Shown here one piece after another: positions 20,248-30,330 of a stretch of DNA of 64,000 bases (within the stretch, counting starts at the first letter, position 1; each line of letters opens with the position of its first letter). The translations under genes and the position numbers were made by a program. Under the pieces are notes generated by a model. It was not told the origin of the DNA. It ran no database searches and was given only the letters and a program-made list of their open reading frames with translations. This stretch comes from Cryptomeria japonica (lineage: Eukaryota; Streptophyta; Pinopsida; Cupressales; Cupressaceae), in contig NC_081410.1 of NCBI RefSeq assembly GCF_030272615.1, positions 121,520,640 through 121,584,639 on the forward strand, in the 5' to 3' direction.

Positions 20248-21117
20248 TGTAAGGAAGTTAAGAAACGAAACAACTTCCTACAATAATCTTGAGAGGAGGG
20301 TAATGCAAAAACTTTTACAAATATTTACAACAGTTACACAAAACAGAAATAGATATAATAGCATTGAAATCATAACACACTGATTTACATGGGGAAAACC
20401 CTTTCGAGAGAAAATCCCCACACTCCAAAAGTCGCCCAATATATTATCCAGCAATCAAAACAGATTACGATATACTAGCAGAGCAATCTCTTCACAGGAG
20501 TACCACTAATCAGAGATTCAGAGGTAACTCAATAGCCATAAAACTCTTACACAAAACCTATATCTCACGCACCTCATATATAAGAGATACAATACAAGAA
20601 ACCATCAAACAATGTTACAAAACCATGGGCTAAAACCACCCAATAATGTGTAGCCAACCTTATCTCCCTTCTAGATGCCCAATGACGTGTGTCCCTCCCT
20701 TTTACAGCTCATTTATGTGTCTAGTGTATTTTATATTTCCTATTTAGGAGTACAAACTTTTGGAGGCCATAACTTGAGAACCGTACGTCTTATTCATGAA
20801 CCGTTTGAAGCGTCGGAAAGCTCATGAAGTTCTCTATTGCCTCATAAAATGCTACGTTGTTTACGCCCAGTTATCGAGGTATTTCAAGGAATCTAAAGTC
20901 CTCAAAATCAAATTTAAACCTTTCATTGGACCCCTCCAAAACGGAAAATTTAATATCTTCAAAACTAGTTGTGATCTTGCGGCGTAACTTTACTGGAATT
21001 CTTATATAACCAACAAGAAGCTTTGGGGAGAATTTCACACCTTTTCATTTTGAAATGAAAACTTACTATAAATAGTAACCTCATGTAAATGAAAAGTTGA
21101 GACACCATTTTCCAATA
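20248..21117 (-). repeat. 3' LTR of copia E (870 bp)
   Basis: The plus strand starts TGTAAGGAAGTTAAG and ends ccattttccaata, matching the 5' LTR but with the last CA changed to TA. It contains the ggggaaaaccctttcgagag block near 20393. Differences from the partner are scattered over the length, so the insertion is not young. Confidence 0.92.
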
Positions 21118-21172
21118 AGTCTCCCACTTGTCGAACACCTTGCAAGAGAAAAGGCAGTATCAACACAATAAA
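21118..21172 (-). other. polypurine tract and 3' noncoding region of copia E
   Basis: The minus strand reads acaagtgggagactt directly before the 3' LTR. No gene. Confidence 0.65.
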
Positions 21173-21535
21173 TCATTTGCTAGGGGACATGAGGCTCATA
21201 GACTCTGAGAACCATCTCAATTTCTCTGTGCTCACAACCTTAGTTAAAGAATCTGTAACTTTCATCAAAGTTTCTACCTTAACCAACTTCACCCTACCAT
21301 TTTCAATCATATCTCTGACAAAATGATACTGAACATGAAATTTCGGGTTCTTAGCTATGCAGATCGCACTCTGACTGTCACAATAAATTGTCACTGCTCC
21401 TTGTTTTATTCCAATATCTAAACATGACCTCTTAAGCCAAATGGCCTCTTTACAAGTATGAGTAGCTGTCATATACTCTTCTTAAGTAGTGGACAAATCA
21501 ACCATAGCCTACCGCTTACTCATCCAACTAATTGC
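21173..21535 (-). pseudogene. copia E RNase H
   Basis: It reads WMSKR near the RT side, then MTATHTCKEAIWLKRSCLDI, IYCDSQSAICIAKNPKFH (Asp kept), VQYHFVRDMIENGRVKLVKV and ETLMKVTDSLTKVV. The usual AADILTK is VTDSLTK. A stop sits at about 21485, between the two halves. Confidence 0.83.
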
Positions 21536-22790
21536 ACCACCAAATAAAGTAAACACATAAGCACTAGTGGATCTTCTTCTATCAATATCACCTGCCCAGT
21601 CTGAATCCACATAACCATGAATATCAAGGGATATCACGTTTCCAACTGAGTTACCATTATAACACAAAGAATACTCTGAGGTACCCTTCAAATATATGAA
21701 GACTCTTTTGATAGCATCCCAGTGAACTATACCAGGATTAGACATATATCTGATTAAAATTACCACTGGTTGGGAAATGTTTGGTCTAGTACAAACCATA
21801 TCATACATAAAATGTCCAACTACACTTTGGTAATTCACTCTTCTCATGTCTTCCATCTCTAACAGGGATGTAGGACAATCTACAGCAAATAATTTCATTC
21901 CAACTGTAAAAGTAACACACAATGGTCTACAATCCTGCATGTTGAACCTCTGTAATATTGAATTCATATGCTTACTATGGCCTAGCCATAGCTTTTGGTT
22001 CACCCTATCTCCTCTAATTTCCATCCCAATAATGTGTTTCGCTACACCAAGATCTTTCATTTCAAATTTAGCAATGAGCTGAGACTTTAGTTTTGAAATC
22101 ATAAATTTTGCGTTTACCAATGAATAATATATCATCAACATACAATGAACTGTACAGGAAATGAGCACCATAAAATTTATAATAAACACGGTGATCTCAT
22201 TTAGAACGCTCAAATCCCAAACTCAACACATATGTATCATGTTTTTGGTACCACATCCTAGGACTCTATTTGAGGCCATACAGGGATTTCTTTAATTTAT
22301 GGACTAAATTACTTTTACCTTTCACCACATAGTGCTCCGCCTGTGTCATATATATATCCTCCTCCAAATCACCATGAAGGAAAGCAGTTTTCACATCCAT
22401 TTGCTCAACCTCTAAATCATAAGTAGTAGCAATATAAAGAAAAAATCTAACGGTTGTCATTTTGGCAACAGGAGAAAATATCTCACCATAATCAACACCC
22501 TCAACCTGAGAGTAGCCTTTTGCAACCAACCTCGCTTTATACTTCTCAATGCTTCCATCTTAACATATCTTTTTCTTGGACACCCATTTGCAAACAATAG
22601 GCTTTCGTCCTTCAGGAAATGGTACAAGATCCCACGTATCATTCTTTTTAAAAGATGTCATTTCTTCTTCCATAGCAATCTTCCATGATTCCGCATCATT
22701 AATACCTAATGCCTCTTCTACAGATTTAGCTTCATCCACATTAGTATTCAAAACAAAAATACATCTCCAATCATCAAGTGAATACATTTC
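21509..22790 (-). pseudogene. copia E reverse transcriptase
   Basis: Blocks in order: NDTWDLVPFPEGRKPIVCKW, MVAKGYSQVEGVDYGEIFSP, DVKTAFLHGDLEEDIYMTQA, HKLKKSLYGLK, a YVDD box readable in a shifted frame near 22120 (SLYVDDILFIG), KFEMKDLGVAKHIIGMEI, DAIKRVFIYLKGTSEYSLCY and HGYVDSDWAGDIDRRRSTSA at the RNase H border. Frame changes occur near 22260 and 22130. Confidence 0.86.
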
Positions 22791-22799
22791 AGGTGGTTG

Positions 22800-23700
22800 T
22801 CTATATCCTGTAGACCTTCAAACAAGCTGAGTTGGAGGTTCTCCCTCCTCTTCTGAAGATTTAGAGCTAGATGAGCTCTCCTCGGCTTCTTGTGTATCTA
22901 GGGGTCTCCATTCAACTATTTCAAGTGTAGAAGGAAATTGAATCACATCTTCCTTTTTAGTCTATTTTGGATGCAATGTAACAGAAGGAGACTTAATTTC
23001 TCTAAAAATAACACTTCTACTATTAATTACCTTTTGTGCAAGAGTGTCCCAAAGCTTGTATCCTTTCACACCATAACTACACCCAAAGAAGATATATTTA
23101 ACAGCCTTGTTCTCCAGCTTTGTCCACTTATCCTTTAGCACATGTGTATATGTCTTGCAACCAAATACTCTAAGATGTCTCGATGAAGGCTTCTGACCTG
23201 ACCATGCTTCCATAGGCATTTTACGAATAAGGGCTGATGTAGGAGACCTGTTAATCAGGTAGCAAGCAGTGCCAACAATTTTTCAGCCCAAAACTTTTAT
23301 TCTAGACCAACACCACTCAACATACTCCTAGCCTTCTCCATCAGTGTCCTATTCATTATTTTTGCAACTCCATTATGCTATGAAGAATACAGAGTTGTCT
23401 TTTGTCTATTAGTGCCACAGTCTTTACAAAATCTATCAAAATCATTAGAGCAAAATTCACCGCCATTATCAGTCCTCAAACTTTTAATTTTCTTTCCAGT
23501 CTGCAACTCAAACATTGCTTTAAATTCTTAAAATCGATTGAAAACTTCAGATTTACTCTTTAAAAATATACCCATGTCCTTATACTAAAATCATCAATAA
23601 ATAAAACATAATATGTGGATGTTTCAATCAAAAGAACGTCTACATGACCAAACGCATCAAAATGAATAAGATCCAAAACACCACAAGTTCTATGAGAACT
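22800..23700 (-). pseudogene. copia E integrase
   Basis: LDLIHFDAFGHVDVL (first Asp) and FIDDFSIRTWVYF start the core. [11 protein letters not shown] (second Asp) and NGVAKIMNRT follow, where the catalytic Glu has become Lys. The post-core part reads PMEAWSGQKPSSRHLRVFGC, KYIFFGCSYGVKGYKLWD and NSRSVIFREI. Stops near 23395 and 23550 break it. Confidence 0.84.
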
Positions 23701-24369
23701 CGAGTAAAACTGAACACGGTTTTGTTTTCCATAAATGCAACGCTCAGAGAAATCAAAGTCAAGATTACAATCATTCAAACCTTCAACAAGCTTTTTATTT
23801 TTCAAAGTCCTTATACACTTTTCTCCAATGTGACCAAGCCTCTGGTGCCATAACATAGTCTTTTCCACAGGTAAATTTGCTTCAGAAGAAAGAGAACCAT
23901 TAGGTACCCAAAATTTGTTTCCATCTGCTGAAGGTGAAACACTCAAATCTTCCACGGATTTAATTTTTACATAAGTGCTATTACACTCAATAGTGTATGC
24001 GTTTAGCTTATACAAAGTGTTGAATCTGACACCTCTAGCAATTACCATAGCACCCTTAATCATCTTACATCCTCCTTTAGAAAAGACTACCTGCACACCC
24101 GCATCTATCAGTTTTCTCACAGATAACAGATTTCGTTTTAAACCAGGGATATGCAGGACACCATTAATCTTTTTTATTCTACCATCAGAAAACCAGATTC
24201 TAAATTTACCTAGACTAACAATGTCTAAATGTGAATCATCACCCAAGTACACCTTACCTCCATTTAATTCTTCATATTCAGAAAACCAATCTCTATTGGC
24301 AATCATATGAAAATATGCACCTAAGTCAATTAACCATGCATCATTACCTACACGAGTCACCAAACCCAC
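23700..24369 (-). pseudogene. copia E protease and GAG-pre-integrase
   Basis: AWLIDLGAYFHMIANRDWF marks the protease; D-S-G has become D-L-G. Then GGKVYLGDDSHLDIVSLG, INGVLHIPGLKRNLLSVRKL and the pre-integrase LWHQRLGHIGEKCIRTLKNK and RCIYGKQNRVQF follow, all in one open frame. Confidence 0.87.
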
Positions 24370-24399
24370 AATGAATGCATCGCCATCTTCCTCAGAATC

Positions 24400-25155
24400 A
24401 AAATCAATCTTATTCTTTGTAGTCCTTACGGATGTGACTTGGTTTACCGCAATTCCAGCAAATGACTTTGGACTTTCTAAGAGATTTCAATCTCCCTTTT
24501 GGTTTGGACTTATCAAGCTTCTCATTCTTCTTGCCCTTTTCCTTAGGTCTTCCATGAACAGTTAGGGATTCCTTCAAACTGTGAGATACCTTCCTTCGCA
24601 TCTCTTCACCAAAAAGGGCACCCACCACATCTTCAGACTTCAAAACAATAGAAGTACTATTGTAGCCATAACAAGAGAATCCAATGAGTCAGATAAAGAA
24701 CAAAGCAAGATCTGACATTTCTCCTCTTTGTTCATCTTAACACCAACATATAATAATTGAGCCACCAACATATTGAATGTTTCCAGGTTGTCTGCAACTC
24801 GTCCACCCTCTTCCATCTTCAAAGAATACAATTTCTTCCTCAAGAAAATCTGATTTAATAAAGATTTTGTTTGATACATTTCACCAAGCTTATCCCATAG
24901 TTTCTTTGTAGTGTTTTCTTCATGGACATTGATCAAAACAGAGTCTATCAGGAACAGTCTGATTAAACCCTTGGAATTTCGCTCCAAAACATCATACTAA
25001 GCCATTGCAGTAGGATCTGAGGGCCTTTAGACATTTGCATCACCAACATCCCATAGATCTCAATCTATTAGCAGATCCTCCATCTTTAGGTTCCACATCT
25101 CAAAATTTGTTCCATTAAATTTCTCCACCTCTATTTTCCCTTACTAACTTGCCAT
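24400..25155 (-). pseudogene. copia E Gag
   Basis: It reads VEKFNGTNFEMWNLKMEDLL from about 25130, stops near 25027 and 25002, then NTTKKLWDKLGEMYQTKSLL, LRKKLYSLKMEEGGRVADNL and NKEEKCQILLCSLSDSLDSL. The knuckle VICWNCGKPSHIRKDYKE has Tyr in place of the last Cys. A frame change lies near 24645. Confidence 0.83.
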
Positions 25156-25265
25156 CTGAAAATTCCCGCAACAAGATCAAAAAGTGTCTTTTGCACAAGC
25201 TCCCACTCAAATCTGGATTAGTTCAAAAAACCCAACAACCCATAACCGAAACTAAAGGTGATCAA

Positions 25266-25277
25266 GCTCTGATACCA
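25266..25277 (-). other. primer binding site of copia E
   Basis: The minus strand reads TGGTATCAGAGC, a perfect initiator-Met primer site two bases from the 5' LTR. Confidence 0.93.
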
Positions 25278-25279
25278 CT

Positions 25280-26151
25280 TGTAAGGAAGTTAAGTAGTAG
25301 AACAACTTCCTACACTAATCTTGAGAGGAGGGTTTTGCAAAAACTTTTACAAATCTTTACAACAGTTACAAAAAACAAAAATAGATATAATGATATTCAA
25401 ACCATTACACAGTGATTTATGTGGGGAAAGTCATTTTGGGAGAAAAACCCCACACTCCAAAAGCTTCCCAATATATTATACAGCAATCAAAACAAATTAC
25501 AATATAATAGAAGATCACTCTCTACGTAGGAGTACCACTAATCAGAGATTCACAGGTAACTCAATAGCCATAAGATTCTTAGACACAACCTCTATCTCAT
25601 GCACCTCATATATAAGACATACAATACAAGAAACCGTCAAACATTATCACAAAACCATGGGCTAAAACCACCCAATAAGGTGTAGCCGAACTTATCTCCC
25701 TTTTAGATTCCTAATGACGTGTGTCCCTCCATTTTATAGCTCATTTATGTCTCTAATGTATTTTATATTTCTTAACTAGGAGTACAAACTTCTGAAGGCC
25801 ATAACTTGAGAACCGTGTGTCCTATTGACGAATCGTTTGAAGCACCGGAAAGATCGCGAAGTTCTATATTGCCTCATAAACCACTACACCATTTATGCCC
25901 ATTTTTTAGGGCATTCTAGGGATTATAAAGTCCTCAAAATCAAATTTAAACCTTTCATTGGACCCTTCCAAAATGGAAAAATTTAATATCTTCAAAACTA
26001 GTTGTGATCTTGCGACGTAATTTTACTGGAATGCTTATCTAGCCAATTTGAAGCTTCGGGGAGAATTTCGCATCATTTCATGCTTAAATAAAAACTTACT
26101 ATAAATAGTAATCTCATGTAAATGCAAGGTTGATACACCATTTTCCCAACA
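25280..26151 (-). repeat. 5' LTR of copia E (872 bp)
   Basis: The plus strand starts TGTAAGGAAGTTAAG and ends TTTTCCCAACA. It pairs with 20248-21117. Directly outside it the duplication GATTT resumes element D. Confidence 0.93.
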
Positions 26152-26640
26152 GATTTCATGTTATGTGCTTATACTGATGCTAATTGGGCAGGTGATCTTG
26201 ATGACTAGAAGAGCACTACCGGTGGAGCTTTGTTTTCGGAGAAGAAGTTGGTTTCATGGGCAAGTAAGAAACAAGATGTTACATCTCTATCTACTATTGA
26301 AGGTGAATACATTGTTGTTGCTAGCAACTGTACTCAGGTAGTATGAATGAACCATATGTTGAAGGACATTAGAGTTATATATGATGAGCCTACTATTGTG
26401 TACTATGATAATTAAAGTGCTATTAATATTTCCAAGAATCTGGTACTGCATTCTAAAACAAACCATATATCAATTAAGTATCATTTCTTGAGGGAGAAAG
26501 TCAGTGATGAAGAAGTCAAATTAGAGTGTATCTACAAAGGATCAGATTGCAAATATTTTTACTAAACCTTTGCCTGCAGATACATTTGTATATTTGAGAG
26601 ACAAATTAGGTGTCTTTGCCCCTCTTGATAAGAACTAGAT
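26152..26640 (+). pseudogene. copia D RNase H, resumed after element E
   Basis: It reads CAYTDANWAGDLDD (Asp), a stop, KSTTGGALFSEKKLVSWASK, STIEGEYIVVASNCTQVV (Glu), YYDN then a stop and SAINISKNLVLHSKTNHISI, KYHFLREKVSDEEVKLE. It ends in a shifted frame near TKPLPADTF-like codons. Confidence 0.85.
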
Positions 26641-26984
26641 GCATGGAGATGCATCAATCCGGTAGACTTCACAGTCTTCTCTTCTTCTTTGGGTTGATGA
26701 GTTGGTACTACTACTCAGCTGGGGTAGTCAATGTGTTTTTTAGATTTGTGAGTATTTTAAGTGGGAGAGATTATCCTTCTTAGAGGGAGAGATGCATGAT
26801 TTGTATTTTATCTTTGGCATTATTGTCAAAGGGGGAGAGAAGAATGTGAAAATTTGCCTTATCTTGAAGCTTTGTGTGCATGATCTTAGGGGGAGATTGT
26901 TGGAGTTTTGCTAGTGTTGATTTATTCCTTTGCATTGATTGTTTTTCACATTCATATGTTTCCATCAATGCCAAAGGGGGAGAT
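26641..26984 (+). other. 3' noncoding region and polypurine tract of copia D
   Basis: No gene. Purine tracts occur near 26764, 26778, 26828 and 26888. The last, atgccaaagggggagat ahead of 26985, is the likely functional tract. Confidence 0.78.
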
Positions 26985-28270
26985 TGTTGGATATTGTTGC
27001 TACAAGGATATGTTGTTATCATTGATGTCAACATATTCCTATGTTTTGGTGTTGCAGAGAGTTGTTTGGTGATCCGGTGTTTGAAGTGAGTTGATATAGA
27101 TGGTTTATGTGTTTGATATGTTTAATCAACTAGATATACTTCATTCTTTATTGATTTCATGATGTTGTGTGGTGGTTTGATCAAATTGAGGATTTTGATA
27201 TGAAGATTGGTTTTTTAGTGTTTAATGTTGAAGTGTTCAGGTGTTTGATCTGTTGTGCTCCAGTATGATTATATCTTGTGTTGCAGATTTTGGGAGAGTA
27301 TTTTGGATGTTCATGCATATCTTCACATCAGATGGTTCATGATTTGATGCTCCGCAAGTTATCTTTCTTGTTCGAGTTGTTGTTGTTAAGTGTTCTTGAG
27401 TGTTAGCATGTTGATCGATTAAGATTTCATTAAGTGGTATCGGTACAGCTATTGTGGATGGTTTTAACGTGTTTGTGTGTGTTTCCTAATCATCTCCTGT
27501 TTATTATGGTGGTCCACATTGATCATTGTGCATGTTAATGAAGATCTTATGGGTCTAGTGATATTCTTTGTGTTATGCGGTATTTTCAATGGTGTAACAT
27601 GTTTCAGTTGATCTTGGTGAGATCTTTGGTGGTGTTGTGCATTTGAGGAGTTGATTTGGGTCCATGATATGTCATCTATGATATTGTATTGTTCTGGTGG
27701 TTGATTTATGTATCATGTGGTGAAATTTTGTAATTGGGTGTTGAGGGTTTGGCCGACCTTGTAGTCAAGGTTGATGATTTGTATAAACATGTGTTATATT
27801 CATGTAAATTGGGTATTGGTGTTGAGTATGCATTATCAGATAGTGGTGTATGTGCATCTAAGAGAATTTATCTTTTGGTGTAGTGTACTGAGAAGAGAGT
27901 GTTGCAAGGCAGACAATTATGTTTAACCAAAACTGTCATCAGGCATTAGCAGATGTTATTGTTTCAGTTCATCTTAACTAGATTGTAGTCTGAATATTAT
28001 TGTAAGGTAGTGAACCTTCCCTAAGGGTTGTATCCTTCTGGGTCATTGTAATTTGAGCAGTGAGCTCTATCCAGTGTGCCTGAATGCATGTGAATTCCCC
28101 ATTGTAATATTTACACATACTACTGCAGAGTATCATCTTACTGTAGGTAGGTTCCCGTCGTATTTTTTTCCCTTGATCGGGTTTTCCACATCAAAAATAT
28201 TGGTGTTGTGTGTGTTGTTGTTATTGTGTTTTCTTTATTATTGTTGCAGTTGAATAGATCTGAGATTGTT
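26985..28270 (+). repeat. 3' LTR of copia D (right end approximate)
   Basis: Starts TGTTGGATATTGTTGC after the polypurine tract. It holds tttttcccttgatcgggttt near 28163, the block seen in other copia LTRs here. The expected C-rich end box is absent, and the sequence passes into LINE RNase H codons by about 28290, so the LTR end is probably truncated. Confidence 0.65.
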
Positions 28271-28292
28271 GTTAAATTTTTAAAAAAAACTA

Positions 28293-28510
28293 AACTTCAA
28301 TAGTGCATCAAGGGGAAATTTGAGTGTCAGTAGATAGATTTATAATTAGAGATGATCAAGGAAATATGAAATGGGAAAGTTCAATAAAATTACCCAATGG
28401 AACAAACAATGAAGCTGAATTTAATGTCCTAAAACTCAGAATTCGGACTTGCATGGAGAAAGAAATTAAAAATGTTGATATAGAAGGTGATTCAACAATT
28501 GTCATTAATG
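28293..28510 (+). pseudogene. LINE RNase H (RVT_3-like), first half
   Basis: It reads NFNSASRGNLSVSR, then RFIIRDDQGNMKWESSIKLP, NGTNNEAEFNVLKLRIRTC and NVDIEGDSTIVIN: the Asp..Glu..Asp pattern of the plant LINE RNase H (first Asp is Asn here). It continues after the insertion at 30331 as VICKQYSPNWKATKW. Confidence 0.83.
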
Positions 28511-28612
28511 CCAGTTAATGAGTGCTTTTTGGAAGGTGATTATATTTTGGGGAACGAATTCCAAAGACAGATTTTGGGGGCAAATTAACTGCCAGTTAAT
28601 GAGTGTTTTTTG
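28511..28612 (+). repeat. 81-bp-spaced direct repeat at the retroposon's 5' end
   Basis: ccagttaatgagtgcttttt at 28511 recurs as ccagttaatgagtgtttttt at 28592, then gg in both. The first copy starts exactly at the target duplication. Confidence 0.8.
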
Positions 28613-28799
28613 GCATCATTTCCATGATCATATGCATGAGGAAGATTATAATCATAATTGTTGGGTTTGTGCGGCCATAAACATAAGTTTCAAAACAACA
28701 AAAGAGTCTATGTTCTATAACTCCAAAATTTACAAGAATTTGGGGTTTCATCTGCGAATTGTGAATTATAGCTACTCGTACTTCTACCTGGAGCTCAAA

Positions 28800-29864
28800 A
28801 TGGGTGGTAATTTAAATAGGAATGAGCCGCCAGGATGCAAAAATTGGAAGAGTGAACGAAAATTCTGGAGAAGACTTCACAGATATGGCTTTACTGACTA
28901 TATGGAAAAGCTTCGCGGAAGCAAAAATTATGTTTCTCACGATTTTCCCAAAGGTTGGAGTAACAACAGAGTCAACCTGTTTGGGGAGATATGGAAAATT
29001 GATGAGAACCTGGTCGCAGAGGCCATGGGTCTTCAGAAGGAGGGCACCAAATTCTACAAAGATCGGAAATATGCAGCTAAAGCATTCAAAATCTTCCTGA
29101 AATCGGAGGATGAGAGGGGCAAGCTTGTGAAGAAAGACAACATTTCCTATTACATTCCCCAGCAGGACAAGGCTAGGGCGACCAAAGATGACCCTTTGAT
29201 CACAAATGCTCATATCTCTGAGAGCGGCAAAGATTCAGATTTGGATGAGGATCAGCCTAATGCCTCTACCCACAAAAAAAGGAGAGCTGACACAGAGAAT
29301 GTGGAAATGGAGGTGCACTGTGATGTGGATGAGGAAAAGGGTAAGGATTTTGAAACTGATATGGAGTATGAAAAGGTTGAGAACATTGGTGAAGAGGATG
29401 AAGGGGGTAACTCTGAAAACCCTCAATCTAACCCTATGGGCTCGGACAGCAGGAATGTTGCTCTGAATTCTAAGGAGGATGACAATCCTAACTCTGTGGG
29501 CACTGAACAGGGTAGGGATTCTGCGAACACCATCTTGAATACCGCCTGTAACTGTACTCTGGAGTCCTTCAACTTTCAGAAATGGGTTGTCGACAACATT
29601 ACTAGCATGCAAAGTAAACAAAGGGAGTTGGAAAACAATATTAATAAGTTGATTAAGGACTTTGGGAAAAAGAATGATGAGATGGAAACTAGTGAAGCTG
29701 AACAGGAAATCGAGATGGAGGATTGGCTGGAAAAAGATTTAATCAAAGGGGATTTGAAACACCTGGAGGATGTTATAAGAACTTTGAAAGAACAAGTTGA
29801 CGAGGATAAAGACAACATCAACACTGGGGTTTCCCATACCGAGAAGGCTCAAAAAACTTCATGA
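28800..29864 (+). CDS. unrecognised acidic coiled-coil protein of the retroposon
   Basis: I do not recognise the family. From Met at 28800 it is 354 residues; an in-frame Met at 28518 would give 448, but that part overlaps the 5' direct repeats and looks untranslated. Residues 1-115 are basic and aromatic (WKSERKFWRRLHRYGFTDYM, WKIDENLVAEAMGLQKEG, KFYKDRKYAAKAFKIFLKSE). Residues about 135-240 are strongly acidic and Asn/Ser-rich. Residues about 260-350 are heptad-like, a predicted coiled coil (MQSKQRELENNINKLIKDFG). It lacks a zinc knuckle and the DUF4283-like features of LINE F ORF1. No internal stop in over 1 kb suggests a younger insertion than its host LINE. Confidence 0.6.
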   Translation: MGGNLNRNEPPGCKNWKSERKFWRRLHRYGFTDYMEKLRGSKNYVSHDFPKGWSNNRVNLFGEIWKIDENLVAEAMGLQKEGTKFYKDRKYAAKAFKIFLKSEDERGKLVKKDNISYYIPQQDKARATKDDPLITNAHISESGKDSDLDEDQPNASTHKKRRADTENVEMEVHCDVDEEKGKDFETDMEYEKVENIGEEDEGGNSENPQSNPMGSDSRNVALNSKEDDNPNSVGTEQGRDSANTILNTACNCTLESFNFQKWVVDNITSMQSKQRELENNINKLIKDFGKKNDEMETSEAEQEIEMEDWLEKDLIKGDLKHLEDVIRTLKEQVDEDKDNINTGVSHTEKAQKTS

Positions 29865-30151
29865 ACCATAGTCTCCAGGTCCTCAAAGCCTCATCACAGA
29901 ACATGAATGCTTTGGTGGATCATCTAGAAAGGAATAATCCGGATAAGAATCTAGTTATCATTGATGATATTCCAACTTCCAGTACCACCCACCAGACTCC
30001 CAGGTGTAGAACAAGGCAAAACACTACTGGGATGGAGATCAATACAAAAGATAGCCAGCTGAGAGAGGAAAGCAACGACCTGAGGGAAGTGGCCAAGGCA
30101 ATGATTCTCTTGGGTCAGAATGCTGAGGAATCTATTAAATTTTTCAATTAA
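29861..30151 (+). CDS. second frame of the retroposon, probably a frameshifted continuation
   Basis: ATG at 29861 overlaps the preceding stop (ATGA). The 96 residues start MNHSLQVLKASSQNMNALVD and continue the coiled-coil character, then KNLVIIDDIPTSSTTHQ and a helical end LREVAKAMILLGQNAEESIK. The preceding frame ends next to a six-A run (gctcaaaaaactt). One extra A there would join both frames into a protein of about 450 residues. It may be a mutation or a separate small ORF. Confidence 0.5.
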   Translation: MNHSLQVLKASSQNMNALVDHLERNNPDKNLVIIDDIPTSSTTHQTPRCRTRQNTTGMEINTKDSQLREESNDLREVAKAMILLGQNAEESIKFFN

Positions 30152-30330
30152 TTTGTAATGTTGGGTTTGGAGCCAACTTCATGTTGGCTTCTTGTTGTCT
30201 TTTTCTTAGCTGTTGGTTTTTGTGCTGGTTTTTTGTAGTTGTTTTGTTTCGTCTCTTTCTTGCTCATCTTTCGAATTGTAATCGGGTTTCGGGTCCCCTA
30301 AAACTTGTTTTTACTCAAACAAAAATAATT

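Larger units (their letters stand above)
20248..26151 (-). mobile_element. Ty1/copia retrotransposon E, complete, nested in D
   Basis: Two LTRs (20248-21117 and 25280-26151), a primer site, gag-protease-integrase-RT-RNase H and a perfect 5-bp duplication GATTT (20243-20247 and 26152-26156) bound it. The protein is a different copia lineage from A/B/D/I: integrase phrases SSRHLRVFGCKTYTHVLKDK and GVLHIPGLKRNLLSVRKL are of the Tnt1/Tork type (inference). All domains carry frame breaks. Confidence 0.95.
15870..28270 (+). mobile_element. Ty1/copia retrotransposon D (5' end missing, two nested insertions)
   Basis: It enters in the middle of gag at 15870 and runs through protease, integrase, RT, RNase H, polypurine tract and 3' LTR. 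It is interrupted by a TIR element (18906-19825) and by copia E (20248-26151). Removing both restores the Pol reading order. It is the same family as element A (shared integrase and gag phrases). The 5' LTR and the gag N-terminus are not in the window. The LTR's right end is not sharply defined. Confidence 0.87.
28511..30326 (+). mobile_element. ORF1-only retroposon (1.8 kb) with 14-bp target duplication
   Basis: The direct repeats aattgtcattaatg (28497-28510) and aattatcattaatg (30327-30340) flank it, one mismatch in 14. Removing it restores the host frame IVIN-VICKQ. It carries two abutting frames (28800-29864 and 29861-30151) followed by a T/G-rich 3' part with gggtttcgggtcccct and a weak A-rich end (caaacaaaaat). 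There is no reverse transcriptase. It could be a non-autonomous half-LINE or a retroposed mRNA. Confidence 0.75.
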
